Of a stretch of DNA of 64,000 bases, positions 8,763 through 22,584 are shown in pieces. The stretch's first letter is position 1; each line of letters opens with the position of its first letter. Below the pieces are notes generated by a model, which worked only from the letters and a program-made list of their open reading frames with translations, was not told the DNA's origin and ran no database searches. The DNA is taken from assembly GCF_018474015.1 (NCBI RefSeq), contig NZ_JAHCSG010000006.1, positions 1-64,000 on the forward strand, given 5' to 3'. The position numbers were made by a program, and so were the translations under genes. This stretch comes from Williamsia sp. CHRR-6. Its GTDB lineage: Bacteria; Actinomycetota; Actinomycetes; Mycobacteriales; Mycobacteriaceae.

Positions 8763-9991
8763 GCGCGGGGTCGACGACCGTGATCGCGTCGACCCCGTCC
8801 CGCGCCCGCATCGCAGTGTCGGCGGTGTTCGCGGTCAACGGGGCCTTGGCCGCGATGTGGGTGGCCCACGTGCCCGTCATCGCCACCCGCACCGGCGCCG
8901 ACCACACCACCCTGGGGTTGCTGCTGCTGATCCTCGGCGGGTCAGCGTTCGCCGGGATGCAGCTCTGCGGCGTGGCCATCGATCGGTGGGGCTCACGTGG
9001 GCCGGTCGTGATCGCCGCCGCTGCCCTGTGCCTGGTCATGATCGCTCCGGCGACGGTGACCTCGGTGTGGGCGCTGGCGCTGGCGCTGGCGATGTTCGGA
9101 TTCGTCAACGGCGCACTCGATGTGTCGATGAACGCCCAGGCGGTGGTGGTCGAGCAACGCTGTCCACGCCCGGTGATGTCGTCGTTTCACGCGTTCTTCT
9201 CCCTCGGCGGGATGCTGGGCAGTGGTGTGGCCGCGCTCGGGTTGGTGCTCGGTGTGCCGGTACCGGCCACCGTGGCCTGCGTCGGTCTGGTCTGTGCCGT
9301 GGTGATCGCCTCCACCGCAGCTCATCTCGTGCGTGCGACCCGCCCGGTACCCGCCGGTGAGACCGACGACCGGGCGGTGGCTGGCTTCCCGCGCGGCTTG
9401 CGGCGGCGGATCGCGGTGATGGCCGCAGTCGCCTTCGCTCTGATGCTGGCCGAGGGCACCGCCTACGACTGGAGCGCGTTGCACTTGGTGCAGCGATTCG
9501 GCACCTCGGATGCGATCGGCGCCATCGCCTTCGCGGTGTTCAGCGCAACGATGGTGATCAGTCGGTTTCTCGTCGACGGGGTGGTGCACCGGGCCGGGCC
9601 GGCTGCAGTGGTCCGGGGCGGCGCGGTGCTCGCTGCGGTCGGTCTGGGGCTGGTGATCCTCGCGCCGGCTCCGCTGATCGCGATCATCGGGTGGGCGGTG
9701 TTCGGGATCGGGATCGCCGGCGGCGTGCCCCAACTGTTCACCGCGGCGGGAAACATCACCGATCGGCCCAGCGGTCGCGTGATCTCGACGGTCGTGGGTA
9801 CCGGATACCTGGGGATGCTGGCCGGACCGGCCTCGATCGGTTTCGTCAGTGGCCACACAGGCCTGGGAACGGCGCTGTGGATCGCGGTGGCTGCGCTGGT
9901 CTTCGCCGCCTCGGCGGCCATGGTGGTCCGACCGCGCCGCACCTCGGCAGCACCGACGACCCCGCGCCCGCACGAGGCCCCGTCCGCCTGA
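8759..9991 (+). CDS. MFS transporter
   Basis: A 410-residue protein with about twelve hydrophobic segments and a basic central loop. The start (RARIAVSAVFAVNGALAAMWVAH) and the duplicated six-helix layout fit the major facilitator superfamily, in the FucP/YbjJ-like group of putative exporters. ATG 8759 overlaps the stop of the thiamine-binding-like gene by four bases. The substrate cannot be read from sequence. Confidence 0.85.
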   Translation: MSAGSTTVIASTPSRARIAVSAVFAVNGALAAMWVAHVPVIATRTGADHTTLGLLLLILGGSAFAGMQLCGVAIDRWGSRGPVVIAAAALCLVMIAPATVTSVWALALALAMFGFVNGALDVSMNAQAVVVEQRCPRPVMSSFHAFFSLGGMLGSGVAALGLVLGVPVPATVACVGLVCAVVIASTAAHLVRATRPVPAGETDDRAVAGFPRGLRRRIAVMAAVAFALMLAEGTAYDWSALHLVQRFGTSDAIGAIAFAVFSATMVISRFLVDGVVHRAGPAAVVRGGAVLAAVGLGLVILAPAPLIAIIGWAVFGIGIAGGVPQLFTAAGNITDRPSGRVISTVVGTGYLGMLAGPASIGFVSGHTGLGTALWIAVAALVFAASAAMVVRPRRTSAAPTTPRPHEAPSA

Positions 9992-10043
9992 TGCCGACGC
10001 GGGTGCGTGGCTTGGGCCTGCGTGGACGTGCCAGACTTGTGGT

Positions 10044-11051
10044 GTGAGCCGACCTCAACGACCACAGCCCAGCGCCCTTGCCCGCGCCGCCGCCATGACC
10101 GGAGCCGTCGACCTCTCTGCGCTCAAGGAGCGCGCCGACGCCGCCCGCAACCGGCCGCCGTCTCGAGGAGCGTCACCCGCGCCCGCAGGTGGGCCCGCGA
10201 CGTCCGCGGCCACTGCAGGTGCGACCGGCGCGAACGGTCCCGCGTCCGCCGCGCCGGCAGCCGTCGTGGACGTCACCGAGGAGACCTTCGAGGCCGAGGT
10301 GTTGGCCCGTTCCGAGCAGGTTCTGGTGCTGGTCGACCTGTGGGCGACGTGGTGTGGGCCGTGTAAGCAACTTTCACCCGTGCTCGAGCAGTTGGCGGCC
10401 GACGCCGACGGACAGTGGGTGCTGGCCAAGGTCGACATCGACGCCAACCCGCGGATCGCGCAGGCCTTCGGGGTGCAGTCGGTGCCGACCGTGATCGCCA
10501 TCGCGCTGGGCCAGCCGGTCGCGGCGTTCCAGGGTGTGCAACCGGCCGCACAGATCACCGGGTGGGTGAACGAGATCCTGGCCAAGGTCGGCGACCGGCT
10601 GACCGGGATGCCCACCGAGGGTGCGTCGACCCCGACCCCTGAACCCGTCGACCCGCAGGTCGCCGCCGCCGAGCAGCTTCTCGAATCCGGTGACCTGGCC
10701 GCCGCTGCGCAGGCCTACCGGGCGATCGCCGATTCTGACCCCGGCAATCTCGAGGCCGCGTCGGTGGTGCGCAATCTCGACTTCATGATGCGCGCCCAGC
10801 AGCACGACCCGGCGATCGTCGACAGCGCGGCCGCCGACGATCGCGACGGTCAGTTCGCCGCGGCCGACGTCCTGCTGCTCAACCAGCAGCCCGAGGCGGC
10901 CTTCGACCGACTGATCACGCTGGTCCGGCTGACCGCAGGTGAGGACCGTACCGCCGCCCGCACCCGGCTGCTGTCGCTGTTCGAGCTCTTCGACCCGGCC
11001 GAACCGTTCGTGGTCGCCGCCCGCCGAAAGCTGGCCAGCGCCCTGTTCTGA
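10044..11051 (+). CDS. Thioredoxin-TPR chaperone (CnoX/YbbN-like)
   Basis: A 335-residue cytoplasmic protein. After a low-complexity Ala/Pro/Gly-rich linker, a thioredoxin domain (about 80-190) carries WATWCGPCKQLSPVL with an intact CGPC pair. Residues ~210-335 form TPR-like helices ending in ARRKLASALF. This is the layout of CnoX (YbbN), a redox-regulated holdase that hands clients to GroEL and DnaK; its position matches Rv1324. GTG 10044 is preferred. CAGACT six bases upstream could be a -10 element. Confidence 0.87.
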   Translation: MSRPQRPQPSALARAAAMTGAVDLSALKERADAARNRPPSRGASPAPAGGPATSAATAGATGANGPASAAPAAVVDVTEETFEAEVLARSEQVLVLVDLWATWCGPCKQLSPVLEQLAADADGQWVLAKVDIDANPRIAQAFGVQSVPTVIAIALGQPVAAFQGVQPAAQITGWVNEILAKVGDRLTGMPTEGASTPTPEPVDPQVAAAEQLLESGDLAAAAQAYRAIADSDPGNLEAASVVRNLDFMMRAQQHDPAIVDSAAADDRDGQFAAADVLLLNQQPEAAFDRLITLVRLTAGEDRTAARTRLLSLFELFDPAEPFVVAARRKLASALF

Positions 11052-11074
11052 CCTCCCCGAGGGCAATCGTCGCC

Positions 11075-13267
<2,193 letters not shown>

Positions 13268-13271
13268 CAGT

Positions 13272-15284
13272 TCACCTGTCCGCGATGGGAAGTCGGTAAC
13301 CCAGGCCGCGGGCCACATCCGGATCCAGTGGGGGAAGGGCGACGATGTGAGCCACCGCGCGCCACGGTTCCAGTCGCAGGTAGTTCGCCTGACCCCAATG
13401 GAAGTGCTCGCCGGTCACCTCGTCGACGCCTGAGAACCGATCGCCCCACCCGCGACCGATGGCGGGCATGTCGAGCCAGAGGGTGGATTCCTGCGCGTGG
13501 TGGGGATCGAGGTTGACCACCACCACGACCACGTCGCCGGTACCGGGATGGAACTTGGAGTAGGCGATCAACGCATCGTTGTCGACATGATGAAAGGTGA
13601 TGTGGCGCAACTGCTGTAGCGCCGGATGACGGCGTCGGATGTCGTTGAGGCTGCTCAGCCACGGCTCGAGCGAATCACCCTGCGATGCCGCGGCCTTGAA
13701 GTCACGCGGACGGAGCTCGTACTTCTCGGAGTCCAGGTACTCCTCGCTGCCCTCGCGGACCGCCTCGGACTCGAAGAGCTCGTAGCCGCTGTAGACCCCC
13801 CAGGTGGGTGCCAGCGTGGCCGCCAGCGCCGCACGCAGCGCGAACATCGCGGGCCCGCCCTGCTGCAGGCTGGCGTGCAGGATGTCGGGGGTGTTGACGA
13901 AGAGATTCGGCCGGGCCTCGTCGCAGCGCTGCGCGATCTCGGTGCCGAACTCGGTCAACTCCCACTTGGCGGTGCGCCAGGTGAAATACGTGTAGGACTG
14001 CGTGAATCCGAGTTTGGCCAGGCCGTAGAGCCGTGCGGGGCGGGTGAAGGCCTCGGCGAGGAACAGCACGTCGCGATCACGTTTCTTCACCTCTGAGATC
14101 AGCCACTCCCAGAAGTCCGGTGGCTTGGTGTGTGGGTTGTCCACCCGGAACACGCGCACGCCCAACGAGACCCAGTGCACCACCACGTCGAGGATGGCGC
14201 GATAGATGCCGCGACGATCGTTGTCGAAGTTGAGCGGGTAGATGTCCTGGTACTTCTTCGGCGGGTTCTCGGCGTAGGCGATGGTGCCGTCGGGGGAGAC
14301 GGTGAACCACTCGGGGTGCTCCAGCGCCCAGGGATGATCCGGCGCGCACTGCAGCGCCAGGTCGAGAGCCACTTCCATGCCCAATTCCCTCGCGCGCGAG
14401 ACGAAGTAGGAGAAGTCCTCCTGCGTGCCCAGTTCGGGATGGATGGCGTCGTGACCCCCTTCGGCCGATCCGATGGCCCACGGCGAGCCCACGTCGTGCG
14501 GTCCGGGGTCCAGGGTGTTGTTGCGACCCTTGCGGTTCACCCGCCCGATGGGGTGAATGGGGGGCAGGTAGACGACGTCGAAGCCCATCTCGGCGATCCG
14601 CGGGAGCTCGCCGGCTGCGGTGAGAAACGTGCCGTGCACCGGATGGCCCTCGTTGTCCCAGCCGCCGGTGGAGCGCGGGAACAGCTCGTACCAGGAACCG
14701 AAGAGAGCACGCGTGCGGTCCACCCAGACCCGATGGGCGCGGCTGCGGGTGATCAGCTCACGCAGTGGGTGATCGGTCAGCAGGGTCACCATCTCCGGCG
14801 CCAGGGCCGGGCGCACCCGCACGGCGAGATCGCGATCGCTGCGCAACGCGTCGACGGCATCGCGGACCAGCCCGACCGACGACGCGGGTACACCTTCGGC
14901 GGCACGTTCGAGCAGCCGGGCGCCGGTCTCGATGTCGTTGGCGAGCTCGGCGGCGTGCTGCCCGGCGTCGAGCTTCTTGGTCATCGCCGAGAACCAGGTG
15001 GCGTAGGGATCGCTCCAGGCGTCGATGCGAAAAGTCCAGTACCCCACGGTGTCGGGGGTGAACGCGGCGTTGAAGGTGTCCGGTTCGGCGGCGGGCAGCA
15101 TCGGGGTCTCGACGGCGTGTCCGCGACGTGGGCCCTCGACGTGCAGCGTGGCACCGACGGCGTCGTGACCCTCGCGCCACACGGTCGCGCTCACCGGAAC
15201 GTACTCGCCCACAACAGCTTTGGATGAGAACTGTCCAGCGGAGATGACCGGCTCGATGTCGTCGATGCCGATGCGGCCAATCAC
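13272..15284 (-). CDS. glgE: Alpha-1,4-glucan:maltose-1-phosphate maltosyltransferase GlgE
   Basis: A 670-residue GH13_3 enzyme that extends alpha-glucan using maltose-1-phosphate. D382 ([14 protein letters not shown]) is the predicted nucleophile and E411 (FLAEAFTRP) the acid/base. The N-terminal domain ([16 protein letters not shown]) and the YLPPIHPIG strand are family hallmarks. It is the first gene of a glgE-glgB pair. In M. tuberculosis a divergent glgP (Rv1328) sits between glgE and dinG; here only 98 bp separate glgE from dinG and there is no glgP. Confidence 0.97.
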   Translation of the reverse strand: MIGRIGIDDIEPVISAGQFSSKAVVGEYVPVSATVWREGHDAVGATLHVEGPRRGHAVETPMLPAAEPDTFNAAFTPDTVGYWTFRIDAWSDPYATWFSAMTKKLDAGQHAAELANDIETGARLLERAAEGVPASSVGLVRDAVDALRSDRDLAVRVRPALAPEMVTLLTDHPLRELITRSRAHRVWVDRTRALFGSWYELFPRSTGGWDNEGHPVHGTFLTAAGELPRIAEMGFDVVYLPPIHPIGRVNRKGRNNTLDPGPHDVGSPWAIGSAEGGHDAIHPELGTQEDFSYFVSRARELGMEVALDLALQCAPDHPWALEHPEWFTVSPDGTIAYAENPPKKYQDIYPLNFDNDRRGIYRAILDVVVHWVSLGVRVFRVDNPHTKPPDFWEWLISEVKKRDRDVLFLAEAFTRPARLYGLAKLGFTQSYTYFTWRTAKWELTEFGTEIAQRCDEARPNLFVNTPDILHASLQQGGPAMFALRAALAATLAPTWGVYSGYELFESEAVREGSEEYLDSEKYELRPRDFKAAASQGDSLEPWLSSLNDIRRRHPALQQLRHITFHHVDNDALIAYSKFHPGTGDVVVVVVNLDPHHAQESTLWLDMPAIGRGWGDRFSGVDEVTGEHFHWGQANYLRLEPWRAVAHIVALPPLDPDVARGLGYRLPIADR

Positions 15285-15382
15285 CTTCGGTCACACTCCT
15301 GGGTTCGCGTCGCGATGGGCGGCCGGTGGGGGGACCGGTCGGTTCAACCGTAGGTGATGCGGCGGTGGTTTGGCGCGTGGTC

Positions 15383-17443
15383 TCAGGTTCTGTCGGCCCC
15401 GACGGTCGATCCCAGCCGGGTCAGTGCGGCGCGCACCACCGCCGGATCGGTGGTTTGCCAAAACGGTGGCAACGATGCACGCAGGTATCCGCCGTAGCGC
15501 GCGGTCACCAGCCGCGGATCCAACACCGCCACCACCCCCTTGTCGTCGGTGGCGCGCAGCAGTCGACCGGCTCCCTGGGCCAGCAGCAGAGCGGCGTGAT
15601 TGGCCGCGACGGAGAGGAATCCGTTGCCGCCGCGCGCGGTGACCGCTGCCTGACGGGCGATCAGGAGCGGATCGTCGGGTCGGGGAAAGGGCACCCGATC
15701 GATCAACACCAGCGACAACGACGGCCCGGGGACGTCGACGCCCTGCCATAGCGACAGGGTGCCGAACAGGCAGGTCCTCTCGTCGGCGCTGAACTCGGCC
15801 ACCAACGCCCCGGTCGCACCGTCGCCCTGACACAGCACCGGCAGCTCGATGCGTTCGCGCACCGCCTCGGCGGCCTCACGCGCTGCGCGCATCGAGGAGA
15901 ACAGGCCCAGGGTGCGACCACCGACCGCCGAGATCAGATCGACCATCTCCTCCAGGGTCGCCGGTGCGATGGCCGAGCGTCCGGGCGGATCGAGGTGTGC
16001 GGCGACGTAGAGGATCGCCGAACGGGGGTAGTCGAACGGTGAACCGACGTCCACGCCCTGCCACCGCAGCGATTCGCCGTCGGATGGCGTCTGCTTGCCC
16101 GAGGCGGTCACCTCGACAGGTGACCCGCCCGTGCTCGACCCGTTCGCGGTGATCGGTAGCCCCCAGGTGGCGGCCAGGCTGTCGAAGGATCCGCCCACGG
16201 TCAGGGTGGCCGAGGTGAGAATCGCGGTGGCATCGGCGAACAGCGAGCTGCGCAGCAGCCCGCCGACCGATAGAGGAGCGACCCGCAGCACCGTCCGACG
16301 GTCCTCGCGGACGGTCTCCACCGCGGTCCACACCACGTCGCGCCGCTTGGATTCATCGGGTTCGTCGAATGCGGCCAGCACCCGCACCGCGGTGTCGTGC
16401 AGATCATCGACGGCAGTGATCGCGGCCGATCGGGCCGCCGCGGCGGTCGCATCGGTGCCATCACGAGCTGGACCGATGGCGCTGCGCGCCCGCCACAACC
16501 GATCACGCAGCGCGGCGAAGGTGGGGGCCGCGCCGTCCGGCAGCCGGGTCCACCGGCCCTCGGGCATCGCGCTCAGCAGGTCCTCGAGCATCTCGCCCGC
16601 GCCGAGGATGTCGTCGGAGAGTTCCACGACCACGAGCTTGGAACACCGCCGCGCCACGCCGGCCACCGACGACGGCGACACCTCGGCGGTGGCGACCGAG
16701 GTGATCCGGTCCACCAGCTCGTGGGCCTCGTCGACGATCACCACGCCGTGTTCGGGAAGCACGTTGAATCCGCTCATCGCGTCGATGGCCAACATCGCGT
16801 GGTTGGTCACGATCACGTCGGCCTGCCCGGCCAGTGCGCGGGACCGTTCGGCGAAACAGTCGGCGGCGTACGAACAGTTGGCCGCACCGAGACATTCGCG
16901 GGCACTGACGCTGACCGCCCGCCACGACCGGTCCATCACCGAGGTGGGCAGGTCGTCGCGGTCGCCGGTCTCGGTGTCGCTGACCCATTCCCGCAGCCGC
17001 ACCACCTCCCGACCGATCCGCGACATCGTGAACGGGTCGAAGAGCTCCTCGGCGGGCTCGTCGGATTCGCCCGCGTGGATCTTGTTGAGGCAGATGTAGT
17101 TCGCGCGGCCCTTGAGGATGGCGAAGACGGGTTCGCGGCCCAGGGGGCCGGTCAGCGCTGTGGCCAGACGGGGCAGGTCCCGGTCGACGAGTTGGCGTTG
17201 CAGCGCGATGGTGGCGGTGGAGACCACGACGGTCGACCCCGACTCCACGGCGTGGCGCAGCGCCGGTACGAGGTAGGCCAACGACTTCCCGGTTCCGGTA
17301 CCGGCCTGCACCGCGAGGTGTTCGCCGGTGTCGATCGCGTGGGCCACGGCCGAGGCCATCCGCAGCTGCCCGTCGCGGGTGGCCCCGCCCACTGCGGTGA
17401 CCGCGGTGGCGAGGAGGTCGGGAACCGCGGGCAGTGCTGTCAC
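15383..17443 (-). CDS. dinG: DinG-family XPD-like ATP-dependent DNA helicase
   Basis: A 686-residue SF2 helicase. Walker A AGTGTGKS is at 47-54 and the DEAH box is VVIVDEAHEL. Cysteines in YICLNKI and in ARECLGAANCSYAADC are placed for the 4Fe-4S cluster of XPD/DinG helicases. It unwinds 5'-3' and resolves R-loops or G-quadruplexes in known members. There is no N-terminal exonuclease domain. GTG 17443 overlaps the pncB stop (GTGA), so translation is coupled. The reading frame stays open far upstream, but that part is pncB antisense-frame noise. Confidence 0.93.
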   Translation of the reverse strand: MTALPAVPDLLATAVTAVGGATRDGQLRMASAVAHAIDTGEHLAVQAGTGTGKSLAYLVPALRHAVESGSTVVVSTATIALQRQLVDRDLPRLATALTGPLGREPVFAILKGRANYICLNKIHAGESDEPAEELFDPFTMSRIGREVVRLREWVSDTETGDRDDLPTSVMDRSWRAVSVSARECLGAANCSYAADCFAERSRALAGQADVIVTNHAMLAIDAMSGFNVLPEHGVVIVDEAHELVDRITSVATAEVSPSSVAGVARRCSKLVVVELSDDILGAGEMLEDLLSAMPEGRWTRLPDGAAPTFAALRDRLWRARSAIGPARDGTDATAAAARSAAITAVDDLHDTAVRVLAAFDEPDESKRRDVVWTAVETVREDRRTVLRVAPLSVGGLLRSSLFADATAILTSATLTVGGSFDSLAATWGLPITANGSSTGGSPVEVTASGKQTPSDGESLRWQGVDVGSPFDYPRSAILYVAAHLDPPGRSAIAPATLEEMVDLISAVGGRTLGLFSSMRAAREAAEAVRERIELPVLCQGDGATGALVAEFSADERTCLFGTLSLWQGVDVPGPSLSLVLIDRVPFPRPDDPLLIARQAAVTARGGNGFLSVAANHAALLLAQGAGRLLRATDDKGVVAVLDPRLVTARYGGYLRASLPPFWQTTDPAVVRAALTRLGSTVGADRT

Positions 17444-18750
17444 GGCATGACGTAGCGCGTAGGGATGGCCGGCTCGCCGCGCGAGAGACCCAGCCCCTCC
17501 CACGGCAGACTCACCAACGCCGCGGCGAGGTGATCGCGCCCGGCGTTCAGCGATGGCAGGTCGGCGACCGGTTCTCCGTTGCGTACCAACGGGATCTGCA
17601 GGGGACGAAACTCCAGACCGTCGGTGTCGGGGGTGTCCGAGCCGACCGGATGGATCACCTCGTCGACGACAGTGCCGCTGGGGCGGTGGGTGCGGATGGC
17701 CGTCTTGGCCCCGCCCCGCGACTCCTTGTGGCTCGACCGCTTGGCCACCGCGACGCCCTCCACCTCGACGAGCTTGTAGACCATTCCCGCTGTCGGAGCA
17801 CCGCTGCCGGTGACCAGCGAGGTACCCACCCCGTACGCGTCGACCGGCTCGGCGCGCAGCGCGGCGATGGCGTATTCGTCTAGGTCGCCGGACACCACGA
17901 TCCGGGTGGCGGTGGCACCGAGTCGATCGAGCTGCGCGCGGACCTGACGAGCCAGGACGCCGAGGTCGCCGGAGTCGATCCGCACGCCGCCAAGGGTGGG
18001 ACCGGCCACCGCGATCGCATTCTCCACGCCGGTGGTGATGTCGTAGGTGTCGACGAGCAGGGTGGTGTCGGTGCCCAGGGCGGCCACCTGGCCGGCGAAG
18101 GCGGCACGCTCGTCGGGCCCGCCGGGGCCGGTGTGCAGCAGGGTGAACGCGTGTGCGCTGGTGCCCGCGCCCGGCACCCCGTAGCGACGTGCCGCCTCGA
18201 GGTTGGAGGTGGAGGTGAGACCGGCGAGATAGGCGGCGCGGGCGCACGCCACGGCCGCATGTTCGTGGGTGCGGCGTGAGCCCATCTCGATCAGCGGCCG
18301 ACCGCCCGCCGCGGTGACCATCCGCGCTGCGGCCGAGGCGACGGCACTGTCGTGGTTGAGGATCGAGAGCACGACGGTCTCGAGGATGACGGCTTCGGCG
18401 AAGGTGCCGCGCACGCTCAGGACGGGCGAGCCCGGGAAATACAACTCGCCCTCGCGGTAGCCGTCCACCGACCCGGTGAAGCGGTAGCCGCGTAACCATT
18501 CGATGGTGTCGGCGTCGAGGTACTCCGACATCCCGGCGAGTTCGGAGTCGCCGAAACGGAACCCCGCGAGCGCGCCGATGACCCGTCCGGTGCCTGCGAC
18601 CACCCCGTATCGACGACCGTCTGGCAACCGTCGGGCGAACACCTCGAAAGTGCAAGCACGCTGCGCCGTTCCGTCCTTCAGCGCCGCCGACAGCATGGTC
18701 AGCTCGTACCGATCGGTGAACAGGGCTGTGTTCTCCGTGCTCACAATCAC
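17440..18750 (-). CDS. pncB: Nicotinate phosphoribosyltransferase
   Basis: A 436-residue enzyme that joins nicotinate to PRPP in NAD salvage. [12 protein letters not shown] is the characteristic N-terminus. The [28 protein letters not shown] and GVRIDSGDL segments line the active site, and [21 protein letters not shown] follows. Two GTG starts are possible (18750 and 18744). The position matches Rv1330c next to dinG. Its start is only 13 bp from the divergent clpS start if the first ATG is used. Confidence 0.94.
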   Translation of the reverse strand: MIVSTENTALFTDRYELTMLSAALKDGTAQRACTFEVFARRLPDGRRYGVVAGTGRVIGALAGFRFGDSELAGMSEYLDADTIEWLRGYRFTGSVDGYREGELYFPGSPVLSVRGTFAEAVILETVVLSILNHDSAVASAAARMVTAAGGRPLIEMGSRRTHEHAAVACARAAYLAGLTSTSNLEAARRYGVPGAGTSAHAFTLLHTGPGGPDERAAFAGQVAALGTDTTLLVDTYDITTGVENAIAVAGPTLGGVRIDSGDLGVLARQVRAQLDRLGATATRIVVSGDLDEYAIAALRAEPVDAYGVGTSLVTGSGAPTAGMVYKLVEVEGVAVAKRSSHKESRGGAKTAIRTHRPSGTVVDEVIHPVGSDTPDTDGLEFRPLQIPLVRNGEPVADLPSLNAGRDHLAAALVSLPWEGLGLSRGEPAIPTRYVMP

Positions 18751-18751
18751 C

Positions 18752-18757
18752 TACCCT
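18752..18757 (+). promoter_or_regulatory. Putative -10 element of clpS
   Basis: TACCCT lies six bases before the ATG at 18764. The tight divergent spacing with pncB leaves no room for a normal 5' leader, which fits a leaderless transcript. Confidence 0.45.
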
Positions 18758-18763
18758 GGTCTC

Positions 18764-19147
18764 ATGCGCGGACTGATGATGACCGCACGCGTGTGCGCCG
18801 TCAGGATCCCAAGGCGCGACAGTCGGCTGCGGAGCCCTCGTGGACACGAAGAGGCTACCCCGGCCGGTACCGCCGTCGCCGAACCCGACACAGCGGTCTC
18901 CGACCCGTCGCTGGACCGGCCCTGGGTGACGATCGTGTGGGACGACCCGGTGAATCTGATGCGCTACGTCACCTATGTGTTCCAGAAGGTGTTCGGCTAT
19001 TCCGAGTCGCGGGCGTCGCAGCTGATGATGCAGGTGCACACCGAGGGCAAAGCGGTCGTCTCCACCGGAGACCGGGACAAGGTGGAGGCCGACGTGCGCA
19101 AGCTGCACGCTGCGGGCCTGTGGGCCACGATGCAGCGGGACAGCTGA
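18764..19147 (+). CDS. clpS: ATP-dependent Clp protease adaptor ClpS
   Basis: A 127-residue adaptor that delivers N-degron substrates to ClpAP or ClpC. The folded core starts at [16 protein letters not shown], with the DDPVNLM pocket that reads the N-terminal residue. It continues through [17 protein letters not shown] to the closing [11 protein letters not shown]. The ~45-residue extension before the core is basic then Ala/Glu-rich and longer than in M. tuberculosis ClpS, so part of it may be untranslated; ATG 18764 is chosen for its -10 spacing. A DUF2017 gene follows 8 bp downstream, as in Rv1331-Rv1332. Confidence 0.92.
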   Translation: MRGLMMTARVCAVRIPRRDSRLRSPRGHEEATPAGTAVAEPDTAVSDPSLDRPWVTIVWDDPVNLMRYVTYVFQKVFGYSESRASQLMMQVHTEGKAVVSTGDRDKVEADVRKLHAAGLWATMQRDS

Positions 19148-19155
19148 GCGCTGGG

Positions 19156-19737
19156 GTGCACAACTGGAGACGACGGGGCCGCGGTGGTGGGCTGCGCATC
19201 ACCACCCGACTCGACGCGCATGAGGCCGAACTGATCGAATCGCTGATCGATTCGATGCTCGAACTGCTCGACGAGCGTTCGGCGACCGCGCCGGCGGACG
19301 AGTTGTCACAGCTGACCGGCATCGAGATGGGTCACTCGGCACCGCCCGACGACCTCACCCTCGCGCGCTTGCTGCCCGACTTCCACCGTCCAGATCAAGA
19401 CCGCGAACTGATCGCCGACGCGGTCAACGGTGACCTCAACGCCGCGTTGCGCAGCGTGCACGAGCCGGCCATCCTCGCGGCGAAATCGGACGCGGCGCGG
19501 GTGGTCCTGTCGACGTTGCCGCCCGGCGGGGGCGACATGACCCTCACCCCGGCTCAGGCCGAGCAGTGGTTGACCGCGATCAACGACGTACGGCTTGCCC
19601 TCGGGGCGATGCTGGGAATCGATGAATCCACCCCCGATCGGCTGCCCCCCGATCATCCGCAGGCCGCCCATCTCGACGTCTACCACTGGCTGACCGTCGT
19701 GCAGGAGTTGTTGGTCGTGGCCCTGATGGGCAAGTGA
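19156..19737 (+). CDS. DUF2017 conserved actinobacterial protein
   Basis: A 193-residue helical protein. ITTRLDAHEAELIESLIDSM near the N-terminus and the LTLTPAQAEQWLTAINDVRL / YHWLTVVQELLVVAL C-terminal part are the conserved DUF2017 blocks. It is always found beside clpS in this lineage, so a role linked to proteolysis or to the adaptor has been suggested by context only. GTG 19156 follows the clpS stop by 8 bp. The next gene begins 4 bp after its stop. Confidence 0.85.
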   Translation: MHNWRRRGRGGGLRITTRLDAHEAELIESLIDSMLELLDERSATAPADELSQLTGIEMGHSAPPDDLTLARLLPDFHRPDQDRELIADAVNGDLNAALRSVHEPAILAAKSDAARVVLSTLPPGGGDMTLTPAQAEQWLTAINDVRLALGAMLGIDESTPDRLPPDHPQAAHLDVYHWLTVVQELLVVALMGK

Positions 19738-19741
19738 CGTC

Positions 19742-20839
19742 GTGACCGGGTGGAGCCCATCGTGGCGTCCCGGACCCACCGACAGCATCACCGATGTGGT
19801 CGGGGTGACGGTGGGCCACTCCCATCGCATCGATGACGACGTGGTGCTGGCCACCGACACCACCCCCGGATCGGGGTGGGCCACCGGGGTGACGGTGGTG
19901 CGTCCGCCCACCGGCTCGATCGTCGCGGTCGATGTGCGCGGCGGTGGCCCGGGAACGAGGGAGACCGACCTGCTGGACCCGTCGAACACGGTGCAGACTG
20001 CGCATGCGCTGGTCCTCTCCGGTGGCAGCGCGTTCGGGCTGTGCGCGGCCGACGGGGTGATGACCGAGCTGGCGTCGGCCGGGATCGGGCTGCCGATGAA
20101 CGCCTTCGGCGACGTGGTGCCGATCGTCCCGGCCGCGGTGATCTTCGACCTGCCCGTCGGCGGATGGCAGCAACGACCGACACCCGCAGATGGTCGGGCC
20201 GCGGCGCGGGCGGCGAGTGCGCAGGTCGCTCGGGGCTCGGTGGGGGCGGGCGCCGCCGCGCGTGCCGGTGTGCTCAAGGGCGGTGTGGGGACTGCGAGCG
20301 TGGTCCTCGACGCGCCAGGGGCGACGGGGGTGACCGTCGCCGCGCTGGTGGTGGCCAACCCAGTCGGTGACGTCATCGATCCCGCCAGCGGGCTGCCCTG
20401 GGGCAGCGAGGACAGCGAACTCGCGCACCACCGGTTGGGCGTCCCCGACCCCGCCGATGTCGAGCGGTACCGGCAGCTGCGGCCCAAAGGGACCGTTCTC
20501 AACACCACCATCGGCGTGGTGGCCTTCGACGCCCGACTCGATGCCGCCTCGACCCGTCGGGTCGCGATCGCCGCGCACGACGGGCTGGCCTTGGCCATCC
20601 GGCCGGCGCACTCACCGCTCGACGGTGACACGCTGTTCGCCGTGGCCACCGGTGGCCGGCTGATCGAGCCGGCGCCTGGGCCACCGTCCGGCATGAACCC
20701 GGACGTGGCGCTGGTGGCGGCGGTGTCGGCCGCTGCGGCCGTGGTGGTCCGACGGGCGGTGGTCGACGCGGTGCTCTGCGCGTCGACCGTCGCCGGAATA
20801 CCGACATTTCGCGCGACGTTGCCTTCAGCACTGCGCTGA
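19742..20839 (+). CDS. P1-family (DmpA-like) peptidase
   Basis: A 365-residue Ntn-fold hydrolase of the DmpA / beta-aminopeptidase family. Conserved blocks are VGHSHR, VDVRGGGPGTRETDLL, LSGGSAFGLCAADGVM and KGGVGTASVV. In the family the chain is self-cleaved before a Ser or Thr nucleophile in the last region. The position matches Rv1333. GTG start 4 bp after DUF2017 implies an operon with clpS and DUF2017. The physiological substrate is not known. Confidence 0.88.
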   Translation: MTGWSPSWRPGPTDSITDVVGVTVGHSHRIDDDVVLATDTTPGSGWATGVTVVRPPTGSIVAVDVRGGGPGTRETDLLDPSNTVQTAHALVLSGGSAFGLCAADGVMTELASAGIGLPMNAFGDVVPIVPAAVIFDLPVGGWQQRPTPADGRAAARAASAQVARGSVGAGAAARAGVLKGGVGTASVVLDAPGATGVTVAALVVANPVGDVIDPASGLPWGSEDSELAHHRLGVPDPADVERYRQLRPKGTVLNTTIGVVAFDARLDAASTRRVAIAAHDGLALAIRPAHSPLDGDTLFAVATGGRLIEPAPGPPSGMNPDVALVAAVSAAAAVVVRRAVVDAVLCASTVAGIPTFRATLPSALR

Positions 20840-20862
20840 TCGCAGACGAAGGGTGTGTACTG

Positions 20863-21276
20863 GTGGTTTTGCGGATCTCGGCCGATCTGGTCGATCAGAT
20901 GATCGGCCATGCTCGAGCCGACCATCCCGACGAGGCATGTGGGGTCATCGCCGGTCCCGAAGGGTCTGATCATCCGGTGCGTTTCATCCCGATGATCAAC
21001 GCTGAGCGCTCACCGACGTTCTACCGCTTCGATTCCGGGGAGCAGCTGCGTGTCTGGCGCGCGATGGAAGCGGCCGACGAAGAGGCGGTGGTCGTTTATC
21101 ACTCGCACACCGCCACCGAGGCGTACCCCAGCCGCACTGACATCTCCTACGCGGCGGAGCCGCAGGCTCACTACGTGCTGATCTCCACCCGGGATCCAGA
21201 GCACACCGAGCTGCGTAGCTTCCGGATCATCGACGGTCAGGTCACCGAGGAGCCCGTCGAGATCGACGGCGGCTGA
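20863..21276 (+). CDS. mec: CysO-cysteine peptidase Mec (JAMM/M67 metallopeptidase)
   Basis: A 137-residue zinc peptidase. The JAMM motif is present: HSHTATEAYPSRTD gives the two His and the Asp, with the catalytic Glu in HPDEACGVI upstream. In M. tuberculosis Mec (Rv1334) frees cysteine from the CysO-cysteine adduct. It is followed by cysO (39 bp) and cysM (4-bp overlap), forming the complete module. Here CysO has extra residues after its GG, so Mec may also mature the carrier. Confidence 0.95.
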   Translation: MVLRISADLVDQMIGHARADHPDEACGVIAGPEGSDHPVRFIPMINAERSPTFYRFDSGEQLRVWRAMEAADEEAVVVYHSHTATEAYPSRTDISYAAEPQAHYVLISTRDPEHTELRSFRIIDGQVTEEPVEIDGG

Positions 21277-21315
21277 GCTGACCACCATCCATCCACCACC
21301 GACGAGGAGTACCCC

Positions 21316-22562
<1,247 letters not shown>

Positions 22563-22584
22563 TGACACCGGAGGAGGACGCGAG

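Noticed and set aside
17444-19108. Extension of the dinG frame upstream to give a 1241-residue protein
   Set aside because: This part overlaps pncB and clpS in the wrong frame; the GTG at 17443 gives the normal DinG length and overlaps the pncB stop as expected for coupling.
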